A stretch of DNA of 64,000 bases from Chlorogloeopsis sp. ULAP01. Its GTDB lineage: Bacteria > Cyanobacteriota > Cyanobacteriia > Cyanobacteriales > Nostocaceae. The notes under the pieces are model-generated. The model saw only the letters and a program-made list of their open reading frames with translations. It was not told the DNA's origin and ran no database searches. Positions 45,390 through 55,111 of the stretch are shown in pieces; the stretch's first letter is position 1, and every line of letters starts with the position of its first letter. The stretch is taken from the NCBI RefSeq assembly GCF_030381805.1, contig NZ_JAUDRH010000001.1, positions 558,001-622,000 on the forward strand, read 5' to 3'. The translations under genes and the position numbers were made by a program.

Positions 45390-45717
45390 GTAAGCATGAA
45401 CTATTGAAGAGGGAAAAATCAAAAATATGCTTCAATCTAATATACTTAAAAAAACTTAATATTTATCAAACGAGGAAAGTATTCATACGTCATCTGTTAA
45501 TAAATAATCTTTAATAGCAGTGCGATCGCATAGAATTTCATATCTATATATAACTTACGGTGATAGCTTTTTAGCGGGCAGTTGACATAACCTAATTTGT
45601 ATAATCAGCCATTACCATCAGCAACTAATCTCTACTAAGGCGATCACAATATCTCCTTGTTGTATTTAAGCTAATTCAAAAATACAGTGTAATTTACTGT
45701 TGACATCACTATCAGCC

Positions 45718-45841
45718 TGACTTAACTTGTAGTGGCATATGTATGCCAAGTTCATGAATTCAAAAATAGTGTTATGTCTTAGTCATATCCTATTGACAAT
45801 ACTGTCAACTTTGACTTAACTCGTAGTTGGCATATGTATGC
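45718..45841. promoter_or_regulatory. Repeated palindrome: candidate operator pair
   Basis: TGACTTAACT-(T/C)-GTAGT precedes a TTGGCATATGTATGC or TGGCATATGTATGCCA element twice, about 95 bases apart (TGGCATA/TATGCCA arms at 45733-45748 and a similar half at 45827-45841). Between them TTGACA-ATAC-TGTCAA (45793-45808) is another perfect 6-base inverted repeat that also holds a -35-like hexamer. The arrangement suggests two binding sites around a promoter for the gene at 46274, but no gene within 400 bases proves it. Confidence 0.4.
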
Positions 45842-46273
45842 TCATTTAGCGCATTAGAAAAATTCTTTGTCGGTGAGCTAATTTTTTGTACATTATTTGA
45901 TGCATATTATAAAATATGTTTTTTAGAGATAGGCGTAACTAATAAAAACTGTATTACGCTTGAAAGCAAGATTAAATTCTATTATCAAAGCTCAAATAAG
46001 TGTACAAGAAATAAAAATTTCAGCAATCATTGTTTGATGACTGAAGTCACAAGAAAAAATAACTAGAAATCAGGCTAATGATTTGATGAGTGCAAACACT
46101 ACAAAGAAGCAACCTATTAAATTTTGGCTACATAGCTCATTTCATAAAAATTTCGGTGCTTTGATTTCTGTAATTACGATCTTAAGCATGAAAAATAGGT
46201 GTGATTAAGTTTTGAATGAGAGCGTAAAAAATACCGTGAACAAGAATTATTAGGTATCTAGAGGACAAACGTT

Positions 46274-48652
46274 GTGAGTAATTTTAAAAAAAGTAGAGCA
46301 AAATTTATTACTACCAATCGCTATTGTCTCTTAAGCTTTTGCTTATTCATAGCGACTATATGTACTCCAATGATTATTCCGCATCTGTTTCCACCGAGTG
46401 CTACCGCGTCTGAAGCTACTTACTCTACGCCCTTGTTTTATGGTCCATTTTCAAGTTGGACTAATGTGAAGACTGCATATGGAGCCAAAGGTGATGGTAC
46501 TACCGATGACACTGCCGCATTACAGCAAGCACTTGACGATTTAGGGCAGACAGATAAAGGAAAGGGAAGTGTATTGTATCTTCCGGCAGGTACTTATCGT
46601 ATTACTAAACAACTGAGACTCTACAAGGTACGCAATGTTGCAATTATCGGAGAATCTCCAGAAAGTGTGACGCTGCGTTGGGGGGGAACAAATCAAGGAG
46701 TAATGCTCCTGTTTAAGAATGTTGCCTACAGTCGGCTTAGTCGCCTCACTTTTGATGGAGCAGGTAAAGCGGGTAAAGGGCTTTGGATTCGTTGGGGTGG
46801 CTATGCTACAGGCGATCATTTCCCGACAACTTTTGATATCTCTGATAATGTCTTTAAAGATTTAGAGGTAGGTATCCAAGGTGGTGAAGATCCCAATATA
46901 GCAGGACACCAAGACACGGCAGCAGAAGTGGCAATTATGCGATGCAAATTCTTACGTCACTCCTATGCAGGCATAGTATTGCAAGATTGGAACACGGTTG
47001 ACTGGTGGATTCGCAGTTCTCTGTTTGAAGATAATAATTACGGTGTTGCCGGTTTAATTGGAGTTTTTCACGTCACAAATTCGGTTTTTCGTCGCTCCAC
47101 CGAGGCTGATGTGTACGCGCAAAATAATTCTTTTATCGGACTTCGGAATAATTATTCAACAGCATCTAAACGTTTTTATTCAACGCATGGCCCGACGGGA
47201 GACGGACTAAACGCCATACTACAAGACAATACTATCTTAGATACCACTGACGTTGCAGTCAGTCTTAAAAGTGCTGGTCCAGTTACTCTGTTGGACAATA
47301 TTATTCGTAATCCAGCAGGTGTGACGACTCCAGCAGTAGCCATGGGAGCAGGATCGCCGGGAAACCTAATCGCTGTAGGCAATACTTTTACAGTTTCTAA
47401 TCCGATTGATATTGACCAAGACTATAATCGTTTTTACTCGCAAGATAACAAGGTAGTAAATCGAAGCACGATTAATGTTGAGGTACCAAAGCTACCAGAC
47501 ACTCCGGAGCGATCAACAGCGCCAGTAATTAAAGTCACTCAAAAGACTGGAGCAGCAATTCAGACTGCAATAAAAAAAGCCTCTTCTACCTATGCTGGTC
47601 AACGCTCTGTAGTACATCTACCCGCTGGTGACTACTCTACCAATACCACTATTACAATTCCAGCAGACAGCGATGTGCGAATTGTAGGAGATATGGGATA
47701 TTTATGCTTTAAGGGCTGCTCCCGTATAGTATGGAATTCATCTAGTTCTGGCCCGGTGTTGCGTGTAAAAGGGCCAAGCAAAGCCCTTATCCAAGATATT
47801 GACATTCTCGGTAACCATAGTGCTGATGGCATTGTAGTTGAAGGAGTTGATCAACAACAGGGACATATTCTTCTTGACCAGACCATAACGAATATGCTTA
47901 CCAATGCTGGTGCAGGCATGATAGTTGATGGACTTGATCATACAGTAATTAATAGTATCAATCACCGTTTCTTTGGTATCTCAAAAGGAGTAACAGTTAT
48001 CGGCGGTTCTCTAACTGCGGATGGTGAATCGACTACTGCACGAGTAAATTTGTTTGGGGGTTCTAGTGGTGCATTTAAAGAAGGGCCAAGCTTTCATGTA
48101 GACAATGGTGGGCGTCTGATGGTGCAGGACTCTTGGTATGAGAACGGTTCCAATAGATCTCCTATGCTACACCTCACCGGGTCAGGAACGATAACTTTGG
48201 ATAATATGAAGCAACAGTTTTACGGGAGTGCTGCTGGAAGTTCCCCAACTATTATAGTAGATGGATTTTCAGGGAAAGTAACGCTAGGGAACATTCACTT
48301 TATGGGTGGTGCCGTATCAGTACAGGGCAATAATGCCAACACTAACTTCTTACTATTTGGATCTGCATTACGCGCGCAAGACAATATTGTTGCTAATTTC
48401 TCGAATAGCTCAAACGCTGGTCGGATAGTAACGTTAAATAATAATGTTGGCCCAAACTCTGGTACTGGAAGCGTTCAACATATGTCAAATATAGGTACTG
48501 TTAATGCCCAATGGTTGCGATCTATGTTTTCCCAATTGCGTCAAGACAAACTTGCTGATCCTACACAATCGATACCATCAGACGTCACTGATTTGATATT
48601 GCTGCGGGTTGGAGTTGAAAATGTTACTAACGGGATTACAATAAAGCGGTAA
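46274..48652 (+). CDS. Exported parallel beta-helix protein (pectate-lyase_3 / GH28-like, tandem)
   Basis: 792 residues. An N-terminal hydrophobic segment (~18-36, LLSFCLFIATICTPMII) acts as a signal sequence or anchor. Residues ~55-400 start with WTNVKTAYGAKGDGTTDDTAALQQAL and VLYLPAGTYRITKQL, the mark of pectate-lyase_3 folds. A second copy starts near residue 420 with AAIQTAIKKASSTYAGQRSVVHLPAGDYS, so the protein is two beta-helix modules in tandem. It may cleave or bind an acidic polysaccharide outside the cell. Catalytic residues cannot be assigned by eye. Confidence 0.82.
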   Translation: MSNFKKSRAKFITTNRYCLLSFCLFIATICTPMIIPHLFPPSATASEATYSTPLFYGPFSSWTNVKTAYGAKGDGTTDDTAALQQALDDLGQTDKGKGSVLYLPAGTYRITKQLRLYKVRNVAIIGESPESVTLRWGGTNQGVMLLFKNVAYSRLSRLTFDGAGKAGKGLWIRWGGYATGDHFPTTFDISDNVFKDLEVGIQGGEDPNIAGHQDTAAEVAIMRCKFLRHSYAGIVLQDWNTVDWWIRSSLFEDNNYGVAGLIGVFHVTNSVFRRSTEADVYAQNNSFIGLRNNYSTASKRFYSTHGPTGDGLNAILQDNTILDTTDVAVSLKSAGPVTLLDNIIRNPAGVTTPAVAMGAGSPGNLIAVGNTFTVSNPIDIDQDYNRFYSQDNKVVNRSTINVEVPKLPDTPERSTAPVIKVTQKTGAAIQTAIKKASSTYAGQRSVVHLPAGDYSTNTTITIPADSDVRIVGDMGYLCFKGCSRIVWNSSSSGPVLRVKGPSKALIQDIDILGNHSADGIVVEGVDQQQGHILLDQTITNMLTNAGAGMIVDGLDHTVINSINHRFFGISKGVTVIGGSLTADGESTTARVNLFGGSSGAFKEGPSFHVDNGGRLMVQDSWYENGSNRSPMLHLTGSGTITLDNMKQQFYGSAAGSSPTIIVDGFSGKVTLGNIHFMGGAVSVQGNNANTNFLLFGSALRAQDNIVANFSNSSNAGRIVTLNNNVGPNSGTGSVQHMSNIGTVNAQWLRSMFSQLRQDKLADPTQSIPSDVTDLILLRVGVENVTNGITIKR

Positions 48653-48954
48653 CTTATTACCCAGCCAGTCATACCATTTTGGATTTTGGTTTTTGGATTT
48701 TAGATTGGGAATCGCCTTTTGTATCTGGGTTGGGTGAATCTATTACCCTTAATCATTTTTAAATTGGTATCAGATAAAATGTCTAATGAGAGACAGTAAA
48801 TGACGCTGTTATAATTGGTACTAATTTAAATTATGACAATAGTTTTAATATTTACTCTTGATGTTAAGGAGGAGAATTAAAGTAACAAACTAAGAGTTAG
48901 AAAGTATAGATTAAATGTGACAACTCCTAACTCCTAGCTCCTAATTACTAAATT
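48653..48954. other. Intergenic region between convergent beta-helix and tldE genes
   Basis: Contains repeated TTTTGGATTTT words near 48675-48705 and a heptamer run of CTCCTAA type (~48921-48950). No gene seen; no clear terminator. Confidence 0.4.
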
Positions 48955-50295
48955 TTACTCTCCAGTAATTGACAGTTCATTAACCCAGATTTTTGGACAT
49001 ACTCCGGCAGGAGTTAACTCAGCTTCTTTCTCTACAAAAATAATTGACTTTAGAAGTTGTAGAAAATCGCCAGCAACTGTTGCCGACTCAATACTCGTCT
49101 TGACACCTTTGTTGATAATCCAACCATCAAAGGGTAGAGAAAAAGAACCTTGTAAAGATTTAACTCCAGCATGGAGAGCCTGTAAATCATCGATAAAAAC
49201 TATATTTTCAGCTGTTTCCAGACTTAGTTCTTGTTCAGTAGATGTACTTGCAAAAACATGATAAAAATTCGGGCTGACGGTGACTTTTGCGCCTATATTA
49301 GCATTACCAGTTGGTTGAGTATTCAGTCTTTTCGCAGTACCTGCGCTATGGAGAAAGCCTGTTAAAATTCCATTTTCAATGAGTGACACTCGACGAGTGG
49401 GAGTTCCCTCACCATCAAAAGTTTCTGCACCCACATTAGCTGGATGCAATGCATCATCGCACACTGAAAGCAGGGGAGAAGCAATTTGCTTTCCTAAATC
49501 ATCAGGAGTAGATAGGCTTTGTTTATCCAAAATATTTTGAGCGTTGAACAAGTTTGAAAAAGCACCCAAAAGACTCAAGAAAGCATCTGGTGAGAAAACA
49601 ACTGTATATTTACCAGACTTAATTTTCTCATAATTTAAGTGGCTAATAGTTTTCTCAGCCGTTTCTTGAATGCAACCATTGATATCTAAAGCCTCTAAAC
49701 TGTGATTAATTCTAAAAGCCCCTGCACTACGAGGTTTTTTCCCTTCTTCTTCCGTTTTGCTATAAAGATAAATTGATGCCAAAGAGTGAGACTCAATTCT
49801 CATCGCACCCTCGCTGTTGAGATAGAACCTATCAATATCTCTTTGCGCCAGGCTGTTGTAGGGTACTCCTTTGATAGCCGGATGAATTGATAGTACTTCT
49901 TTCTCGGCTGCCAGTAAATTCTCTATGAGTTGAGCAACAGGAGCTTGTGGGTATTTTTGATCGGATTGATGATTAATAGGGGCAGTTGCTTGTGGGCTAA
50001 AATCCGGTACATTTTCTTTCACGCCAAAGAAACTAGCTTCGTAGGCAGTTTCTAAAGCTAATTCTAGACCTCTGGGGTCTACATCTGTCGTACTGGTGAC
50101 ACCCATTGTGTGATCTTCATTCCAAACACGCACAGTGACACCAGAAAGATTTGAGGCTTTGACTTGCTTAGGTTCACCTTGATCTACTTGGACACTCGTT
50201 GAATCTACTATTGATCCATAGATATCGAATTTTCTAACGCCAAGTTTATTAGCACTATCCTTAGCATGATTTGCTATTTCGTTAATATTAGGCAT
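48955..50295 (-). CDS. tldE: TldE/PmbA-family protein
   Basis: 446 residues; non-catalytic partner of TldD in the TldD/TldE heterodimeric metalloprotease of the cytoplasm, which removes leader peptides and degrades unfolded peptides in several bacteria. Sequence with VRVWNEDHTMGVTSTTDVDPRGLELALETAYEAS and FDGEGTPTRRVSLIENGILTGFLHS is typical of PmbA. The HExxxH motif is absent here, as in the family. It follows tldD by 23 bases, so they form one operon. Confidence 0.9.
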   Translation of the reverse strand: MPNINEIANHAKDSANKLGVRKFDIYGSIVDSTSVQVDQGEPKQVKASNLSGVTVRVWNEDHTMGVTSTTDVDPRGLELALETAYEASFFGVKENVPDFSPQATAPINHQSDQKYPQAPVAQLIENLLAAEKEVLSIHPAIKGVPYNSLAQRDIDRFYLNSEGAMRIESHSLASIYLYSKTEEEGKKPRSAGAFRINHSLEALDINGCIQETAEKTISHLNYEKIKSGKYTVVFSPDAFLSLLGAFSNLFNAQNILDKQSLSTPDDLGKQIASPLLSVCDDALHPANVGAETFDGEGTPTRRVSLIENGILTGFLHSAGTAKRLNTQPTGNANIGAKVTVSPNFYHVFASTSTEQELSLETAENIVFIDDLQALHAGVKSLQGSFSLPFDGWIINKGVKTSIESATVAGDFLQLLKSIIFVEKEAELTPAGVCPKIWVNELSITGE

Positions 50296-50318
50296 AAAAG
50301 TCTGAAATTCAAAATTAT

Positions 50319-51791
50319 TTAGCGTCCACCAACAGTAATTGAATCAACTTTGATATGTGGTTGTCCTACCGTGGTGTAGATACTGCCACTAATAGAGCCA
50401 CAGAAGCCGGGTGCTAAAGATAAGTCTTGAGAGCACATGGAAATTTTATTCATTATTTCCTTGGCTTCACCGATGAGAATTGCTCCTTTGAGTGGTTTAG
50501 TAATTTTGCCGTTTTCTATCAAATAAGCTTCGTCTACACCAAAATTAAATTGTCCAGTAGCGCCAACACTACCGCCACCCATTTTTTTGCAGTAAATACC
50601 TTTATCAACAGAGGCAAATAAATCTTCTGTTGTGTATTCTCCAGGAGCAATGTAAGTATTACGCATCCGGCTAGCAGCCGCAAATGTGAAACTTTGACGC
50701 CGCCCACTACCGGTTCTGGGATGTCCGGTGCGCCACGAACCAGCTCTATCTGCCAAGAAGTTCTTGAGAACACCTTTTTCAATCAATAAAGTTCTCTGGG
50801 CAGGCATACCTTCGTCGTCCATATCGATTGTACCGAAGGCATTTTCTGTCCGTCCTTCGTCCCAAGCAGTTAGGCTTTCGTGGGCAATTTTTTCGCCTTT
50901 TTTGTCAGCAAAAGGAGTGGTTTTGCGTTCAATTTGTGTGGTTTCTAGCAAGTGTCCGCAGGCTTCGTGGAAAATTACCCCGCCAAAGTGATTTGCCATA
51001 ATGATGGGATAAGTGCCTGATTCCACATAATCTGCGTAGAGCATTTTACCTGTTGATTCGGCAAGTTGTTCCGCTGCTTCTTGGTAATCCCAGGTTTTTA
51101 GGAAATTGGGATCGCTGGTGTTACCACCCCGTTCACCCATGGAAGCGCGATCGCTACCGTCAGCGCACAGCAAGCTTAATCCTACTGACTGGGTAAGGCG
51201 AATGTCACGGGCAAAAGTACCATCACTAGCGGCGACTAAAACTTCTTGCCAGTCACGGAAATAGGTGCCACGACGTGATTGGATGTGGTTGGCTTTTTGC
51301 TGTAATTGGGCAGTACTTTCAAGGAGAATTTCTCCCATTTCGCGGATAGAGCTACACAGAGGTAACCAGCTATCTTTGCCTCTTTTAGTGGCGTAATCTC
51401 TAAGTAATTCCAGGTTGATTTCTGGAATAAAAGCGTTTGGTGCAGGTAGCTGTAATCCCAGAATCGAAAGACCTTTTTCTAAAGCGGCTTTCAAACCTGC
51501 AAACGAAAGGTCATTTGTACTAACATAGCAGTCGCCGTGTCCTTTAAATACTCTTACTCCTGCACCAGTAGAAAGACGCGGTGTAATACTGGTGATGGTG
51601 TCTTCTTCTGCAAGGCAGCTAATATAGTTGACACGCTCTAAAAAAAATTCGATGAAGTCAGCGCCGGCGGCACGCCCTAATCCTAGAAGGGTTGCCAAAG
51701 GAGCTTCCCAGGTTTCATCAAATCTTTCTGGAGTGGAAGAGTATTGCAGGGTGGGGAGTTGTTTAGAGAGAAGTAGGGTATTTGTGAGCAT
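50319..51791 (-). CDS. tldD: TldD-family metallopeptidase
   Basis: 490 residues. Zinc motif HEACGH at 275-280 in GGVIFHEACGHLLETT, the site of catalysis. Together with TldE it cleaves small unstructured peptides, and in E. coli the pair is needed for microcin B17 leader removal. It sits upstream of tldE. The stop of the lasso-cluster nucleotidyltransferase is 212 bases away on the same strand, so a link to the lasso cluster is possible but the pair is also a normal conserved cyanobacterial gene set. Confidence 0.92.
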   Translation of the reverse strand: MLTNTLLLSKQLPTLQYSSTPERFDETWEAPLATLLGLGRAAGADFIEFFLERVNYISCLAEEDTITSITPRLSTGAGVRVFKGHGDCYVSTNDLSFAGLKAALEKGLSILGLQLPAPNAFIPEINLELLRDYATKRGKDSWLPLCSSIREMGEILLESTAQLQQKANHIQSRRGTYFRDWQEVLVAASDGTFARDIRLTQSVGLSLLCADGSDRASMGERGGNTSDPNFLKTWDYQEAAEQLAESTGKMLYADYVESGTYPIIMANHFGGVIFHEACGHLLETTQIERKTTPFADKKGEKIAHESLTAWDEGRTENAFGTIDMDDEGMPAQRTLLIEKGVLKNFLADRAGSWRTGHPRTGSGRRQSFTFAAASRMRNTYIAPGEYTTEDLFASVDKGIYCKKMGGGSVGATGQFNFGVDEAYLIENGKITKPLKGAILIGEAKEIMNKISMCSQDLSLAPGFCGSISGSIYTTVGQPHIKVDSITVGGR

Positions 51792-52003
51792 GAGTAGCCT
51801 CTTGGTGCTGGCGTTTCCGGAAACTTTGACTGAAATATCCTGGTGTGATCAGTCTAACAAATCCCTGGAACCCACAGATAGAAGCGAGGCGATCGCCTTT
51901 TCATCACTCATCAGGCTTGATACCCAATTCTCACAGTTTTGCTGCTAGGCATTCAGCACGTTCTTGTAATCGTTGTTTGCAAGAAAAATTTAGTAAATAA
52001 ATA

Positions 52004-53209
52004 CTATTTTTTTATTCTTAAGTACTGTAACAAAGATAATCTGTATCTTGCTATTAAACGAATTGGGCGAGTTAGATAATACAGAAAATAGAGAAATTTA
52101 GGTAAACGAAGAAATTCTAAATCGTGTTCTGTGGGTGTAAACCAGCCATGAGTATTCAATAAACTAACCAAGATTTGTAATCTGTCCTTGAAATGTTCTC
52201 TTGTACTCATGTGAAATAAATCTTTTGGCACCCCTTCAATTTTCTCTTCAGTAGTCTCACAAAAAAGTTGTTTGCTCACCTGCTCGACTACTGACTTAAC
52301 TGCTGGATCCGACTCTACCTCTTTTAAAACTTCTTCTGGAAGAGATGCTTCTAGTAGATTTTTGGTTAACACAAGTGCGACAGAAACTATCCGTTTACAT
52401 CCGAATCTGTTTGCTTGATCCATAATCTGCATCCAGTTCATTTCTGGATATGTGCGAATCACTTCCGCAACATCGCAAATCCGATGCAACATATACCAAC
52501 AGTCTTTAGTTCCCTGGAGACAGAGCATGAAAAAGCAGGCTTCTGGTGATAAATTAAGCACCTTTTCTCCGGATAGCTCAAAATGCTCCAAATTTTGCCA
52601 CCAGTAATTGTCACTAATAGAACGTGAGTAATCCTTTGGTATGATTTCACAATGAAGGTCAATACAAAGCGTGCGATCATAGAATAGAAAATGGCACTCT
52701 GAGGGCAAGTCAAGACAGATTTCACCCCCTGCGGCAATCAGTAAATCTACAGCTTTTTGATAGTGATGTTTGTGAACAAGGATATCCAGATCTCGTGTTT
52801 GGCGGAGGGAAAAGTTACCGTAGGCTGAAGCCCCTAGAATAGATCCTTTGAATGAGAGCGCAGGAATTTGATTGCTTTCAAATAAGCTTAAAAACTTCAA
52901 TAAACTTTGAGTAATAAAAATGCTACGAAAAAGATTTGCTTGAAAATCTTGACGGAGCTGATTTAACTTGGCAGGGGGAACAAGTTCTGGAGAAATACTT
53001 TGGAGGCTGTGATACAAAAGCGGCATAACTCTGTGCCTTTGTGCTATTCGTATCAAATACTCCCAGTCAATATCCTCTAGCAACAGCTTTTGAATGCGTG
53101 CTGCTATTGTGGGAGTAATGTGAGTTCTGGCACAGTATAGTAGCAACTCTACTTCTTTAATAGTAGATTGTGGCAGCTGTTGAGTAGACATTTTGGGTAG
53201 TACAATCAT
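52004..53209 (-). CDS. Nucleotidyltransferase family protein of the lasso cluster (NTP_transf_5-like)
   Basis: 401 residues from the ATG at 53209, which starts 7 bases after the exporter stop; the frame could extend 16 residues further back into the exporter gene. LSFKGSILGASAYGNFSLRQTRDLDILVHKHHYQKA (~123-158, motif RDLDIL) is the nucleotidyltransferase signature; the rest is helical and typical of the NTP_transf_5 proteins that accompany lasso and other RiPP clusters. In pseudomycoidin-type systems such a protein works with the kinase to modify the C-terminus (family knowledge). Role here is inferred. Confidence 0.78.
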   Translation of the reverse strand: MIVLPKMSTQQLPQSTIKEVELLLYCARTHITPTIAARIQKLLLEDIDWEYLIRIAQRHRVMPLLYHSLQSISPELVPPAKLNQLRQDFQANLFRSIFITQSLLKFLSLFESNQIPALSFKGSILGASAYGNFSLRQTRDLDILVHKHHYQKAVDLLIAAGGEICLDLPSECHFLFYDRTLCIDLHCEIIPKDYSRSISDNYWWQNLEHFELSGEKVLNLSPEACFFMLCLQGTKDCWYMLHRICDVAEVIRTYPEMNWMQIMDQANRFGCKRIVSVALVLTKNLLEASLPEEVLKEVESDPAVKSVVEQVSKQLFCETTEEKIEGVPKDLFHMSTREHFKDRLQILVSLLNTHGWFTPTEHDLEFLRLPKFLYFLYYLTRPIRLIARYRLSLLQYLRIKK

Positions 53210-53216
53210 CAAACTG

Positions 53217-55034
53217 CTACCTATAATTTTGAGCTTGGGTTTCAAATAAATGGGCATAGGTACCCTCTAGCTGCATTAATTCCTCATGGGTACCGCTTTC
53301 TAAAATGGAACCATTTGCCATCACATAAATGCGATCGGCCATCTTAACAGTGGATAAGCGATGGCTGATGAGAATGGCAGCTTGATTTTTGATCAGTTGG
53401 CGGAACTTTTCAAACACTTCATATTCAGCTTTGGGATCCATGGCGCTGGTAGGCTCATCAAGGACAATTACCTGGGAATCCCGCAAAAATGCCCGCGCTA
53501 GTGCAATTTTCTGCCATTGCCCAATACTTAGTTCTTCTCCCTGTTCAAATAACTTACCCAAGATGGTGTCATAACCTTGAGGTAATTTTGTGATGACATC
53601 ATCAGCACCAGAACGGCGAGCAGCAGCAATTATACTTTCCTGATGAGGTGGCAGTTCGATATTGCCTAGCCAGATATTTTCCTGTGCTGTCAGGTGGTAT
53701 TTGGCATAGTCCTGAAAAATTACGCTGATTTGGTGCCGTAATTCAGCAATTTTAAATTCCCGTAGATCAATCCCATCGATAGTAATGTTGCCTGCTGTTG
53801 GATCGTACAATCGACATAAAAGTTTAATTAAAGTTGTTTTCCCGGAGCCGTTTTCTCCAACTAATGCTACTACTTCCCCTGGTCGGATCGTAAGGTTGAT
53901 ATCTCGAAGTGCCTGACGGATAGTGGTAGTGTATTGAAAACTAACATTATTAAATACAATCCCACTCTGCATTGGTCGTGGAACTGGTATCGGATCTAAA
54001 GGATCGACTAGCTTGGGTTTCAAGTCCAGGAACTCGTAGAGATTAGCAAGAAATAAGTTGTCTTCATACAGAGCAGATAAACTACTCAATAAACCTTTAA
54101 TATCATTCTGTCCGCGCTGTAATGCTTGATGATAGAGAACCAGATCACCCAAACGCAAAATGCCGTAGATAGCTTGATAAACAATGAAAGCATAGATAAC
54201 AAATATTAAAACCCCAGCGACAGCTTCTGCTGCAAAATTAGCCAGAGAGCGTTTAGTAAAAATTTTTAAGCTTTCTTTATATATCTGCCGTCGGATACGG
54301 AGGTACCATTGACTAAAAAAGTTACCTAAATCAAATAAGCGAATTTCTTTGGCAAACTGATCTGATGTCAAAATCCAACTTAAATACATCGCTTTTCGAT
54401 GCGGTGGAGTCCATTTTCGCTGCCAATGATACATGACTCGACTGAATTTTAACCGCACTAGCATAGCGGGAAGAGCAGCAATAAATAGGATACCGATAAT
54501 TCCCCAATGCAGTGACAGCAACAAGCCAATCATTGCCAGCAAGGAAACACTGTTTTGAGCAACTTGTGCCAAACGATTTAAAATTTGGGGAGGTCGGTGA
54601 GGAGCTTCTTGTTGAGCACGTTGTAGGGCATCGTAGTATTTGGCGTTCTCGTAATACTCTAGATCGGCTGCAATTGATTTAGCATTAATAATGCCCTGCA
54701 TATAGTCAGTCACTCGCTGAGAATGAGCAGTAGTGACTAATTCTGTTAAGGAACTGCAAAGAGCAGTTACAAGAGTTACTGCACCAGCTATAGCAATTAA
54801 AAGTATTGCACGATGAAAGGCAGCAGTTTTATCAGTAGTAGAGAGGTTAACAGCTACTGTATCTATGATCAATTTAGTAAGATAAATTGATACTACAGGC
54901 AGTATTCCTTGGATAACTAGCAGCACTACACGAGCGCTCGTCCAACCAGGACTACTTTGCCAGACTAAGCGTAATGCAGGCACAAGGCGTAAAGTTTGCT
55001 GGAGTTTTTGTTTAATGATTTTGCCTGCTTGCAT
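53217..55034 (-). CDS. ABC exporter, fused permease and ATPase (lasso-peptide D protein)
   Basis: 605 residues. Six transmembrane helices in ~20-310, then an ATPase domain: Walker A GENGSGKT (393-400), Q-loop FQDYAKYH, signature LSIGQ (502-506), Walker B VIVLDEP (523-528), and H-loop ISHRLST. It should export the mature peptide and provide immunity. No N-terminal C39 peptidase domain, as expected when leader removal is done by B2. Its stop is followed by the nucleotidyltransferase start after seven bases. Confidence 0.9.
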   Translation of the reverse strand: MQAGKIIKQKLQQTLRLVPALRLVWQSSPGWTSARVVLLVIQGILPVVSIYLTKLIIDTVAVNLSTTDKTAAFHRAILLIAIAGAVTLVTALCSSLTELVTTAHSQRVTDYMQGIINAKSIAADLEYYENAKYYDALQRAQQEAPHRPPQILNRLAQVAQNSVSLLAMIGLLLSLHWGIIGILFIAALPAMLVRLKFSRVMYHWQRKWTPPHRKAMYLSWILTSDQFAKEIRLFDLGNFFSQWYLRIRRQIYKESLKIFTKRSLANFAAEAVAGVLIFVIYAFIVYQAIYGILRLGDLVLYHQALQRGQNDIKGLLSSLSALYEDNLFLANLYEFLDLKPKLVDPLDPIPVPRPMQSGIVFNNVSFQYTTTIRQALRDINLTIRPGEVVALVGENGSGKTTLIKLLCRLYDPTAGNITIDGIDLREFKIAELRHQISVIFQDYAKYHLTAQENIWLGNIELPPHQESIIAAARRSGADDVITKLPQGYDTILGKLFEQGEELSIGQWQKIALARAFLRDSQVIVLDEPTSAMDPKAEYEVFEKFRQLIKNQAAILISHRLSTVKMADRIYVMANGSILESGTHEELMQLEGTYAHLFETQAQNYR

Positions 55035-55111
55035 ATTTATAATTTTTAAAGAATTTTTAGTAAGTTTAAAATATTTTATAAATGACCTATATAAATTTAG
55101 TTAAAATCTAA

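Larger units (their letters stand above)
44842..46273. other. 1.4-kb intergenic region rich in direct and inverted repeats
   Basis: Ahead of the beta-helix gene. Repeats at 45334-45389 and 45718-45841 and a palindrome at 45793-45808 have their own entries. One HIP1 octamer near 45527. A 79-residue frame starting at 45827 (TTG, overlapping the second repeat copy) lacks protein-like character and is not called. Confidence 0.45.

Noticed and set aside
45827..46066. 79-residue frame with a TTG start
   Set aside because: Starts inside the second copy of the 45.8-kb repeat, has no ribosome site and no recognisable protein features.
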